NCBI GenBank assembly: GCA_030248135.1
Contig: JASANC010004071.1
Coordinates: 1 to 64,000, forward strand
Source of the DNA: Theristus sp. LFF4_11
Lineage: Eukaryota > Nematoda > Chromadorea > Monhysterida > Xyalidae
Reading direction: 5' to 3'
Length of the DNA: 64,000 nucleotides
The first letter of the stretch is position 1. Every line of letters starts with the position of its first letter. Position numbers and translations under genes: made by a program. This document shows, one piece after another, positions 37,176 through 46,738 of this stretch. Below the pieces are notes generated by a model. It ran no database searches, had not been told where the DNA came from, and saw nothing but the letters and a program-made list of their open reading frames with translations.

Positions 37176-37258
37176 ATTGTCGCTGGTGCTTTCGTGTCCG
37201 ATGAGCCTCGAGTTTTATCCGCTCGACCACCAAACGTGTCTGATTGACTTGGCCAGTT
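37176..37258 (+). CDS. avr-14: avr-14-like: Cys-loop exon, version b
   Basis: 83-bp duplicate of exon a (acceptor GCGTTCAG, donor GTAAGT) encoding LSLVLSCPMSLEFYPLDHQ, then TCLIDLAS. It is closer to the usual GluCl sequence (SLEFYPLD) than version a (FLHYYPLD). Because both are 83 bp with the same phases, including both or neither would shift the frame. This fits mutually exclusive splicing. Confidence 0.9.
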
Positions 37259-37264
37259 GTAAGT

Positions 37265-38640
37265 TTGTTGTTGTTGTTGTTGCTGTTGCTGATCGCCTGC
37301 ATACGACCACTAAAGTGCCATTCATGGAGCCTGAAGCACCCGCGCGTCACTTCGCTGCGCATTCATGAAGCAACAACAGCGCAGTTTCACGTGCTGAGCT
37401 GAGTTGACGCCTGCGCTTCAGCGCGCGCGCGAATCCATGAATGGAACCTTAAGCGAAGCACAGAAACTGCATGATTGTTTGTTTTCAACAGCACGTGCCA
37501 TTACAAATGGTGTCCGTCTCAAAAAAAATTTCCGGCCAAATGTCGTCCAACAGCACACCATGAGAAAACTTTACGGAACCTTTTTTACAAAATGTGGTAG
37601 AAATTCCCAAGTAGGAGTTAATGTTCCCAAGTTCCCAAATGCGAAAAAATAGAGTTAAAGTTTTCTCCATGTGGTTGTTTTTCCATGCGTCTCGTGATTG
37701 TCTGTGCGTGTGTGTGTGTGCATGTAGTTGCCTGTTTGTTAGCCATACTCGAAAAAAAACGTTAAGGTCCGAAGTACGCCTTCTACTGTATTTGGGCTCA
37801 CCACGATTTTACAATGCACAGAAATGGCCATACATGCTCAAAGAATGCCAACGTAGTATTCAAAATGCATGCTAAAGTTCAAATGCCAAAATTGTCTCAA
37901 AGTGCATGCGATGTCATGCCAAACCGCAAACCAAAATTTGAAGAAAAAAAACGATTAAAAAGAAGCCAAGCGGTCTACCACGCAACTCTGAAAAGCTTCT
38001 GGATGCGTTTTGTGACCACAGGTCCGATGCCACAATGGCCTCGAGTTTCTCAGGTTTGTGTGGTACACCGCTTGGCTGTTTTCCACCTTGTTAAATTTTG
38101 GCCTCCATGCATTCAAATTTTGGCATGAACTTATGCACACATTTTGGAATGTACTTTGCATTTTTGAGCTATGTACATATGATCGCCAGATACACCTTTG
38201 CAGTGATTTCATCACTAATATATACCTACTTGTATATGCACCCTTTGATCAACATATGTATATGCACGTTATACATAGCACGATCGTGTCGAGTCCAAAT
38301 GCCCTCAGAATTTTTTTCCGATTTTGCAATTTTATCAGGGGCTATGAAAAAGATAAAAAACGTTCCCATCGTTTCATCAGGGATTGGATTTGTTTTCTAT
38401 TCTGGAGCGCATCAACTAATTTTTCTGTTGGTACACACTGTTCAAATACAAAAATTTTGCGGTTCATGCTGTCCAGAAAAGGAAAACTTTCCCGTTCACT
38501 GGAATAAAAACGATGGGAACATTTTCCTATTTTTATACCCGTGATGCAAAATCGAAAAAAAATCCTTTCTTTCTGAGTGTTCGAAGGATATACAGTACTT
38601 CGATATGTAGTTGAGCAGAGTTTTCGTAAAATTGATCTTG
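37265..38640. other. Channel intron, first part
   Basis: Intronic spacer between the Cys-loop exons and the Tc1-type element. It holds a GTT microsatellite at 37265-37290 and a partial CATTCATGAAGCA hairpin repeat at about 37308-37375. No exon seen. Confidence 0.5.
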
Positions 38641-38642
38641 TA

Positions 38643-39558
38643 CAGGGTGGGCCAAAAAAAAGGTTCCATTTTCAAACTGCTGTCACTGGCTGGTATTTCA
38701 ATATTATCAGCTGAAATTTTCAGCATTGATAAAACATGTGATGCCATTTTTCTGACAAAATTTTTATCCAGTTTGGTCAAGTAGATTCAGTTTTACAGCA
38801 CAATGTTTTAAAATTCCCAAATTTTCAAAAAAAACGGATTTTTAACCAAGAATTTAACAACGAATCATTGCTCATAGACATCCAAATCATCATCAAGGTT
38901 TGTCGTCCGGCAGCGGCTGGATGGAATTTTACGCGAAACTGGCGAGTCACTGCAGAAAAACTTTCAGATTGCTCCCACCAGATAGCACACCAGACCCGTT
39001 GTTCTGCTGTCCACTTAACCATGACGAAACTGCAGAAAACTGAAACTGAAACACTGTTTTTATTCAAACCGCAGAAAAAAACTTTTCAAAAGAAACAAAT
39101 TAACAGACAGAGCAACACAGAAAACAAAAAAATCAACTGAACAATTCTTTCTGTCGCAGTCGCATGGCTGCTGACTCGAGTCCATTGTGAAACATCAGAA
39201 TTTCGCTCGAGGTGCTCAAATGCAATTCAAGTGTGAGACCTTTCCACTCTGAGCGCATGATTTGAACTATCACGGGTATCCAAAAAGACCAATTTGTCAC
39301 CTTCGCAACAGTTTCAAAATTGAATCACGCATCTTGATACTAATTTTTTCTTGCACTCATTTCAGTCAATTTGTTGATTTTTCGAGCTTTTTAGAAAATC
39401 GGCCACAGTGAGCGCTAGGAATTATATATCGGAAAAAAAAATTTTGTCAGTAAAATGGCAACGCATGTTTTATCAGTGCTGAAAATTTCAGCTCATAATA
39501 TTAAAACACCAGCCAGTGACAGCAGTTTGAAAATGGAACCTTTTTTTGGCCCACCCTG
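38643..39558 (-). mobile_element. Tc1/mariner-like element with TA target duplication
   Basis: The ends are perfect outer inverted repeats CAGGGTGGGCC/GGCCCACCCTG, flanked on both sides by TA. The inverted repeats extend inward for about 100 bp through GGTTCCATTTTCAAACTGC and CAGTGACAGC. Inside, on the minus strand at about 39020-38825, is a transposase N-terminus (MVKWTAEQRVWCAIWWEQ, then VTRQF), typical of the helix-turn-helix start of such enzymes. The catalytic part is missing, so this 916-bp copy is non-autonomous. It sits in a channel intron. Confidence 0.82.
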
Positions 39559-39612
39559 TATATTTGATCACGTGCGAATGACTGATTGATTGCATTGAAC
39601 TGTATTTTACAG

Positions 39613-39753
39613 ACGCCTACACAACGGAGGACATCAAATATGCGTGGAAAGCTGGCAAGCCGATACAACTGAAAGAAGGCCTCGAACAGAGTCTGCCGAG
39701 TTTTGAGTTGCAGTCAGTGGACACAACGTACTGCACAAGCAAGACGAACACAG
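39613..39753 (+). CDS. avr-14: avr-14-like: pre-M1 extracellular exon shared by both modules
   Basis: 141-bp exon encoding YTTEDIKYAWKAGKPIQL, LKEGLEQSLPSFELQS and TTYCTSKTNT. The Cys of TTYC pairs with the Cys of GEYSC in the following exon, the second disulfide characteristic of GluCl and glycine receptors. The donor leaves one base (G). Both 40987 and 46739 begin GT GAA TA and complete GEYSC, so either transmembrane module can follow. Confidence 0.92.
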
Positions 39754-39783
39754 GTGCGCGGGCGTTATGTCAGGCATTTGTAC

Positions 39784-39992
39784 AGTAGGTTTCTTCAAAC
39801 CTGTCAGATTCTGGCTAGAGTATGTTTCTTCAAACTTGTCAGATTCTGTCGCACACAACACAGAGCCCAATCGTTTGGTTTCACGGAATCAAAAACCCCA
39901 TTTGTAGTTAAATATGGCCAGTCCGAACCTGGTTTTTCTTTTTGTGTGGGCTCTATATTCTGCAAAAAAGATGACAGGTTTAAAGAAATAGC
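39784..39992. mobile_element. MITE with AAACCTGTCA-type ends, in channel intron
   Basis: The left end TTTCTTCAAACCTGTCAGAT and right end GATGACAGGTTTAAAGAAA are inverted repeats, with a TCTATATTCTGCAAAAA motif shared with the 59400-59594 copy. The left end is partly duplicated (CTTCAAACTTGTCAGATTCTG at about 39831-39851). Confidence 0.65.
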
Positions 39993-40986
39993 AAGCGTAA
40001 ATATCAGGGTGAACGGCAAACCATAACGGTAGACGAGTTCTGGCCATCCATAATGGCGGACTATCCATTCTCAACAAAATGTCAAACTCTTTGTTGATTT
40101 GCATTTTCGCAGTGTCTTTGACAGATCAGTGGACAAAATTGAATTTTTTTTCCAAAAAGAAAGGACAACGCATAAACTTTCATGAGTTTTTCTAGAATAC
40201 ATACCGCAAAAGAAAAGATATCAAAAGGAAGTTTTGTGTGCGTTAATCATGCATTAACTGACTAATGAGTAACATTTTGCATGCCGTATAAAGCTTTGTT
40301 TCTGCAAACCATTTGAAAGCGCTTATTCTTCTCAGACATCTCTATTCTTGTTCAGATGCGGTTTAGCAATCTGGCCAAAATGCAAAAAACACTTCTGATG
40401 ATGGGAAGAAGTGAATTATATATTTCAAATGGTTCGGGGAAATACCGTTTAGTTTCGGTTTTAATGGTACTAGCAATTCTGGTTATGATGCTAAAAATTC
40501 GCATACAAATGCGGTTTTTGTGAGAGCAACTAACGAAAATAACATTTTCCGCCGGGTACAATTTTTACAGAACACCGCGGTTTTCTTGGCGTAATGTATG
40601 CTCTTATAAAAATTGTGGAAACTTATATGGCTGAATAGATTGTAGATTGTACATAACACTTGATGCCTTCGTTGAGAAAGCGTAAGCTAACATTTTAGGC
40701 CACATTTCAGGGAACTTTCAGTGACAAGCTGTTTTTGCAAAAGCAAATTTTGGCGTTACCTCTCAGTTATCCAACATGTTACCCAGATGTTCTAACGTTT
40801 TCTCAACGTGTGGCTGCTTGTGGATCGCGCAGTGTTCTAAAAAGCATAACATTTTCGTGACCCTTTATGCCGCAACATCAACAGCCAACTTCCCAAATTG
40901 CAACGTTACTTTTGTTGATTTGCGTGTCACGTGATACAGGCTGACTCCTAATTTCATTTTTGTTATCCAGTGTATTCTTTTTTAAG

Positions 40987-42139
40987 GTGAATATAGTTGC
41001 CTTCGCACAAAGCTCATACTACGTCGCGAGTTCAGCTACTATTTGCTGCAATTGTACATTCCATCGTTCATGTTAGTCATCGTCAGTTGGGTCAGTTTCT
41101 GGCTGGACAAAGACTCGGTGCCCGCGCGTGTCACACTCGGTGAGGTGTTATTGTTTGAAAATCAATTTTTTATATACCCTTTTTATATGCCTGACGCCAA
41201 CTTTTCAAACAACGGCGATGTTCTCTTTTGAAAACAATGCACTCAGTAATGTTGCACAGTCATCAATACGATGATAGAGCAGTGCGAATGTTCGTTTATT
41301 GTCACGGTGCAATATTACTGTGCCAAAAACAGAGGGAGGATTCGATAGCACCTTTTCTTACGTATTTAACGGCAGTTCATACTGACGTATGCTGACGGTA
41401 GGTCAAAGTAACGCCGACGTGGCCTAACGTTGCATGACGTGACGTGACGTGACGTGACGTGACGTAACGTGACGTGACGTGACGTGACGTGACGTGACGT
41501 GACGTGACGCGCAGTGTCGTGCCGCTCCGTGCCGTGTGCGCATGCATCAGTGCGAACAGGCCTTTAATCCAGCCATCAAGAATAGCATTTTTTGTGTTCA
41601 ATGTTCTACACAACGTTCAATGGTTTTCAGGCGTGACCACGCTACTAACGATGACCACACAATCGTCCGGCATCAACGCGAAACTGCCTCCGGTCAGCTA
41701 CACGAAAGCAATCGACGTCTGGATCGGCGTCTGCCTGGCGTTCATCTTTGGTGCGCTGCTGGAGTTTGCGCTCGTGAACTACGCCGCACGCAAGGACATG
41801 CTGATGGAGTCACGTGGACGCAACGCCGGCGGCGGCATGACACGCGCGGGCACCACTGCTGGCGCCACTGGTGCTGCGATGATGATGATGCCTGCACAGC
41901 AGGGGGCGCTGATCAATGAGCAGTACCAGGAACTGCAACAACACCAACAACACCAGCACCAACAACAGCAACAACAACCACAATATACCATGCTCAACAG
42001 TAGTGGTGCAAACAACAGCAATAGCGCGTACAACACGAACACGTTGAACGGCAGTAATCGCTCGCGCATTCCACCGGATCCGATCAATCAACAGATCAGC
42101 GACGACAGCGCGTACGCCGCTAAGAATGTGTTTCCCATG
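40987..42139 (+). CDS. avr-14: avr-14-like: transmembrane module A (M1-M3 and intracellular loop)
   Basis: Exons 40987-41139 and 41631-42139 (phases 1 then 0). They encode the second cysteine GEYSC, M1 ([20 protein letters not shown]), the anion-selective PAR motif before M2 ([20 protein letters not shown], split by an intron), and M3 ([20 protein letters not shown]). A long low-complexity cytoplasmic loop rich in Met, Gln and His (41871-41990) ends at VFPM. The M3 glycine in FGALLEF, a position important for ivermectin response in known GluCls, is retained. The donor after VFPM is phase 0 and both 42488 and 43923 accept it. Confidence 0.9.
41436..41512. repeat. (TGACG)n pentanucleotide microsatellite in module A intron
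   Basis: About 15 tandem copies of GACGT with few interruptions, between the M1 and M2-M3 exons of module A. Each unit pair recreates TGACGT, a CRE-like half site, probably by coincidence. Confidence 0.9.
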
Positions 42140-42487
42140 GTGCGTATACCCCAAAAAGTGGTGCTACCCCATGGCGTATTAATGCCCCATTCAGACTGCT
42201 GGCCCTCCCTTTACCCCGCAATTTCACGCATGTTTTTTGTAACATAATTTCTGATTCATGTATAACCGGGCTTATCAGACTCTGCACCCCGATTCTATTT
42301 TCTTCTGTTTTTTTATCTCGTAGTGCTGCCTTGCATGTGTATACACCTGTTATGAAGACTTGCGTAACATTATGAACGTTATACTTTATGTGTTTCGTTC
42401 ATGTGAAAACACAAAAAGCCCCACTCGGTTCCCGAAAGATTTTGCTAAATTTGCCGAACGCCTTCTATGTATAATTGCCATTTGTAG

Positions 42488-43120
42488 ACACCACTGCTGT
42501 CACAGTCGTCACAGGCGACGCCAATAACCGCCGTCGGTGGTGTCAGTTTGCCGCCAGCTGCCGTCGTCGGACCAACGAAATTGCACCCGGCATTCCTGCC
42601 GCCGGTCGTCAAGAGCAGCGCTGCTCACGTGGACGAGATGTCGCCAGTTGGCGGCGTATACCAACGTCCCGGCATGTCAATTGGTGTCACGCAGCCAATT
42701 GCGATCACGACAGCTGGCGGCAGTGGCAGCTTGCATTATCGTGGCAACCGAGCCGGCCAGCCGGCGGAGCAGGCCGCCTGCATGCAAATGACGACTGCGG
42801 CTGGCACGACACCGCCGTCAGCAGACAGTGGCGCTGAGCAGCAGCGCAGAATGACGATGGAGCAACAGCTGGAGGCGCAGGCACAGCAACAACAACAGCA
42901 CAGTGCGGGCGAGCAGAAGCCGCAGCTGCGTCGACGGGGTCTCATGACGATCTTCTTTCGCAAGTACAAGGAGCGCGCCAAGCGCATCGACGTCATCTCG
43001 CGCGTGATGTTTCCCGCGGGCTTCTTTGTGTTCAACTGCATCTACTGGCTCGTTTACTTTGTTTGCGGTCAGGAGACGGACTGCTTCGGCTTCGGCGGCG
43101 CAGAGGACGAAACGAAATAA
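42488..43120 (+). CDS. avr-14: avr-14-like: module A terminal exon A1 (loop end plus M4)
   Basis: 633-bp exon (acceptor TTTGTAG, phase 0) ending in TAA. It encodes the rest of the M3-M4 loop with Gln runs, the membrane-proximal KERAKRIDVISRVMFPAGFF and M4 (FVFNCIYWLVYFVCG), then a short tail DCFGFGGAEDETK. It competes with exon A2 (43923-44558), which carries an equivalent M4. Confidence 0.88.
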   Translation, partial: TPLLSQSSQATPITAVGGVSLPPAAVVGPTKLHPAFLPPVVKSSAAHVDEMSPVGGVYQRPGMSIGVTQPIAITTAGGSGSLHYRGNRAGQPAEQAACMQMTTAAGTTPPSADSGAEQQRRMTMEQQLEAQAQQQQQHSAGEQKPQLRRRGLMTIFFRKYKERAKRIDVISRVMFPAGFFVFNCIYWLVYFVCGQETDCFGFGGAEDETK

Positions 43121-43922
43121 TCAGCAATACTGCAGCAACACGCACGGCGGTTATGTTCCGCATTTTAGCTCCTAGCGCTAGTTGAATTTGGTTCTGAAAA
43201 TCGGTTTATTACCGTAATTGATGTGCATGAGCGAACCCGTATATATGGTGTACACGTTTCGATTTCTTTTATTTCTGGTGCGCCATTCATTCCTTTTCTG
43301 TGTATATTTACATGTTATGAAAACGTTTGTAATTTTATCGTGATTTTGTATATGGAACGTTTGCAGCATGTGTGGCTGAATGAACCGCTTTTCGCTCTTC
43401 TGCTTCTGATTTTGCCATTCTGCGTGTTTTTGTTTATAACCATTTTTTTGTTCGTCGCTTTTGAAAATGCTGTTTACGCTCATATCACGACCGACTATTT
43501 GTTTCTCTTTTGGCTGTACCATTTCGCTTCAATTTTATTAATTTTATTTTTAACAACTTTTACATTTTTTGCAATCAATGCACGTTTACACTTTCATAAA
43601 TCATTTGCTTCAGCACCTTCGAAACTTGGTTTTCTTCTTCTGATGCATGATTCGCAGCATGATATTGTTGTAACATTCACCCTCTTTTGCACCGACAAAT
43701 TGACCCAGACCCACCAACTTTTTCGATCTTAACGAACAGAAAGAAAAACTTTTTTATCCAACTATGTAGTTCTTCAGCCTTTTATGTTCAGTGTACTGCT
43801 GCTAGCATATACTTATTCCATCGTTTTTAGTGTCGTTTTCCCCATGACCACATGAACGTCACCAAAAGTTGTGTTGTTTCCGTTTGCTTTGCCATTTTAA
43901 TTATGCGCCCTCCTCTTTACAG
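43121..43922. other. Spacer between alternative terminal exons
   Basis: AT-rich DNA of about 800 bp. The ORF at 43223-43732 is hydrophobic but has no family resemblance, and the stretch probably contains the 3' UTR of isoform A1. Confidence 0.5.
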
Positions 43923-44558
43923 CAGTCACAAACGTACGCCGGTTCACACGATTACCACCAGCAACAGCAACAATCCCCGCCACCGTACCAGCATCCCGCA
44001 CTTATACCGCCCGTCTTGAGCGGCCCGACCACAGCGGCACAGCGGCGTCACCTGTACCAACCACAACGGCCCGCGTACTCCAGTCACGGTGCTACCAATC
44101 ACGACGCGTCGTGGGCGGCTGTCAACAGCACCAGCTACGCCCCGCCCACGTTCGCCTATCACAACGCGACCACCGCTGCGAACAGCGTCAGTCATCTGCT
44201 GCCGCAGCACCAGCAGCAAACGTCGCTGTCGCCGGTGCACCAGCAGCATCCTCTCTCCACGCATTCGCCGCACGGCTCGCCTCAGCACCGCGCTGCGCTG
44301 CTGAGTCGCGGTCACCACCAACAGCAACCTGCGGTCGGCGGTCTCCGAACGGCCGGTCTGCAGCCGATGTTGCCCGGTCCGGCGCACGTGATCGGCCGCG
44401 AGCAGCGTAAACCGCTGGGCGTGTTCCGCCCGCTGGTCGACGCGTTCTATCGCAACTACCGAGAACGCGCGAAACGCATCGACGTCATCGCGCGCGTCGG
44501 CTTCCCCGCCGGCTTCCTGCTGTTCAACTTCATCTATTGGGCTGTGTATTTGGAGTGA
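43923..44558 (+). CDS. avr-14: avr-14-like: module A alternative terminal exon A2 (loop plus M4)
   Basis: 636-bp exon (acceptor CTCTTTACAG, phase 0) ending in TGA. It encodes a His/Gln/Pro-rich loop (HDYHQQQQQSPPPYQH and later runs), then RNYRERAKRIDVIARVGFPA and M4 (FLLFNFIYWAVYLE). It has the same entry phase, similar length and homologous end as A1, and so replaces it. The cytoplasmic loop sequence is unrelated to that of A1. Confidence 0.86.
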   Translation, partial: QSQTYAGSHDYHQQQQQSPPPYQHPALIPPVLSGPTTAAQRRHLYQPQRPAYSSHGATNHDASWAAVNSTSYAPPTFAYHNATTAANSVSHLLPQHQQQTSLSPVHQQHPLSTHSPHGSPQHRAALLSRGHHQQQPAVGGLRTAGLQPMLPGPAHVIGREQRKPLGVFRPLVDAFYRNYRERAKRIDVIARVGFPAGFLLFNFIYWAVYLE

Positions 44559-44614
44559 CGTTCATGCACGCACCGCAATGCGGCCTTGTCAATGGTGTTT
44601 ATTCATTTCTTGTC

Positions 44615-45040
44615 CACATCGACACCACGTAGACCAGCGCACAACTGAGATGCACATCTGCAGTCCACATCCACAGTCCACGCAACATCCACGTTCCACA
44701 TCTGCAGTCTTCGTCCGTAGTTCGCACCTACAGTCCACATCTACAAGCTGCATCCACAGTCCACATCTACAGGCCACATCTACAGTCTACATCTGCAAGC
44801 CACATCTACATTCCACATCTACAGTCCACATCTGCAATATCCACATCTACGGTCCAAATCTACAATCCACATTTGCAGGCCACGTTCACAATCAACAGCT
44901 ACAGTCCACATCTACAATCAACATCTACAGTCCACACCCATAGTCCACATCTACAGTCCACACCCATGGTCCACATCTACAATCAATATCAACAGTCCAC
45001 ATCTATCTGATATCTACACTTGCAATCTACATCTACACAG
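44615..45040. repeat. Degenerate minisatellite, CCACATCTACAGT unit
   Basis: More than 25 imperfect tandem copies of a 12-13 bp unit (CCACATCTACAGT and variants such as CCACATCTGCAGT) directly downstream of terminal exon A2. Non-coding; ORF 44578-44943 is a by-product. Confidence 0.85.
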
Positions 45041-46738
45041 TTCAAAAATGTGAATGCCGCAACGAAAACAACTGAAGTAACACAGATGCGTATCGTTTTT
45101 TGCTGTGTTGGTGTCCAATTGTGTACTGCGATTGGTTTCAAGTGTGCTGCGGCGCGGGGTGTGTTTGTTGTGCTGTTCATCGGTTTTGTTTGTTACAACA
45201 TTCCAAATTTTTTTGTGTTGTTGAAAAATTTAATTTTTTTGTTGTCGTCCTTACATGTACTACTGTTTGTTCGTTGCTTTTTCGTCGATGAAGGATTTCT
45301 TTGGCGTTGTCCATAACACGCTATTTTCCGCTGTGCTTTTTGTGGATAACAAATGTATACGATGTTGTATTGTATATAACCATGGAGGTGTTCAAACAGA
45401 TTCAAAAGTGCGCATACTGTATAAGTGCGCATACTGTACGTATATATTTTTCTGTGCCGACTTTGCAGTCTGTGCGCCTCTGTCGTTTTTTTATCGTCCT
45501 TGCTACCGTGGACCAGTCAATGATACAATGTATGTTTGTGGCTGAGCAATATGTGATTTTTTCAGTGGTTTGATCTTATTTTGGCATGTATCATTCCAAA
45601 TTTTGTGTGGCACAACGCTCAAGGGTACACAAGAAATGCTTATAAAAATATTAAAAAAAAACAGCGACCTGTTTCACTCCGGTGATCACTAGCAGAGATA
45701 ACCATACAAGTAAGGATGGGTTGTTTCATGATTCCTAACATTGTTATGAGTTGCATTTGATGTTTCAGATGAACTATAGTCGAACAGTAAATTACAGGGA
45801 ATCAGCTGATTGGTTGGTGATCACAAATCGACACCTTTTCCACAACAATTTCTGCATAGAAGGTATGCATCACGTGAAGAGCAACCAATCAGCTGATTCC
45901 CTAAAATTTAAACTTCGACTGTAATAGTTTTTGCTGGATTGACATTAGCTTGTGCAAAACATTCGTAATAAGAGAGTAGCTCCTTATTATTTCTGGCGTT
46001 TATCATTGTTGTTATTTAATTTATGCAGAACTGTTTTGCTCCCGGTTGTTGTCCAAATGAAACGTTTCACCACCAATATGTTGCAGTTTTTCGTTTTTAG
46101 CAGTTTTTAGCAACAAAACACGAATTAATGCGCGGTGCTGCTTGCATTATTTTATTTTGCGCAGAACCTTCGTGCTTCGTAACCGCAAAAAAACGGGCTG
46201 CTGGGCTGCGGAGCTGCCTGCTGCATGCTGCATGATGATGCTTTGTTGAAAGTACTAAGACTAACGCAACTAACAAACAACAAGAAACAACTTAGCAGGG
46301 AAGCACAAAGAACTTGACAAAAATGCTCAACAACTTGCTGAGTAACGAGTAGTTTTTCAAAAAAAATTTAAAGTCACTCACCAACGTGGATGAACAACAA
46401 ATAAACGTCGAGCTCAACAATTTGCGACGTTTTTTTGTTGTTGATTTATTCGCTCAGTAAGAAATCAAATCAAATTTGAAGAAGCGTTCCAGCACCAGTG
46501 CGAAAAAAACAAAGTGTGAGCAGCAGTCGAACAAAACAGGGACAGTAATAAGTGTTGCACACCCACAGTCAGCACAAGTGCCCGGTGTCCTGTCCGCCTG
46601 TGTGTGCTGCGAGTGTGGAACAGGACATCACGCGGGACACTCAAAAACGGACAGGACACCGGACACGTTTGACACAAATTGCACAACGGTAACAACACAA
46701 TAATTTGCAATGTACTAAGCAGCAAACGAATGTTGCAG
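45041..46738. other. Intron or spacer between channel modules A and B
   Basis: No ligand-binding exon was found here, which matters because module B has no N-terminal half of its own. It contains a hairpin MITE at 45778-45920 and a GGTGTCC-type MITE at about 46560-46670. Short ORFs have no family features. Confidence 0.6.
45778..45920. mobile_element. Hairpin MITE, AGTCGAA-type ends
   Basis: The arms AGTCGAACAGTAAATTACAG plus GGGAATCAGCTGATTGGTTG are mirrored by CAACCAATCAGCTGATTCCC and TTAAACTTCGACT. A related copy is at 54288-54395. Confidence 0.8.

Noticed and set aside
43223..43732. Hydrophobic 169-residue ORF between exons A1 and A2
   Set aside because: AT-rich, Phe/Leu-biased composition typical of intronic T-rich DNA; no receptor or family motif.
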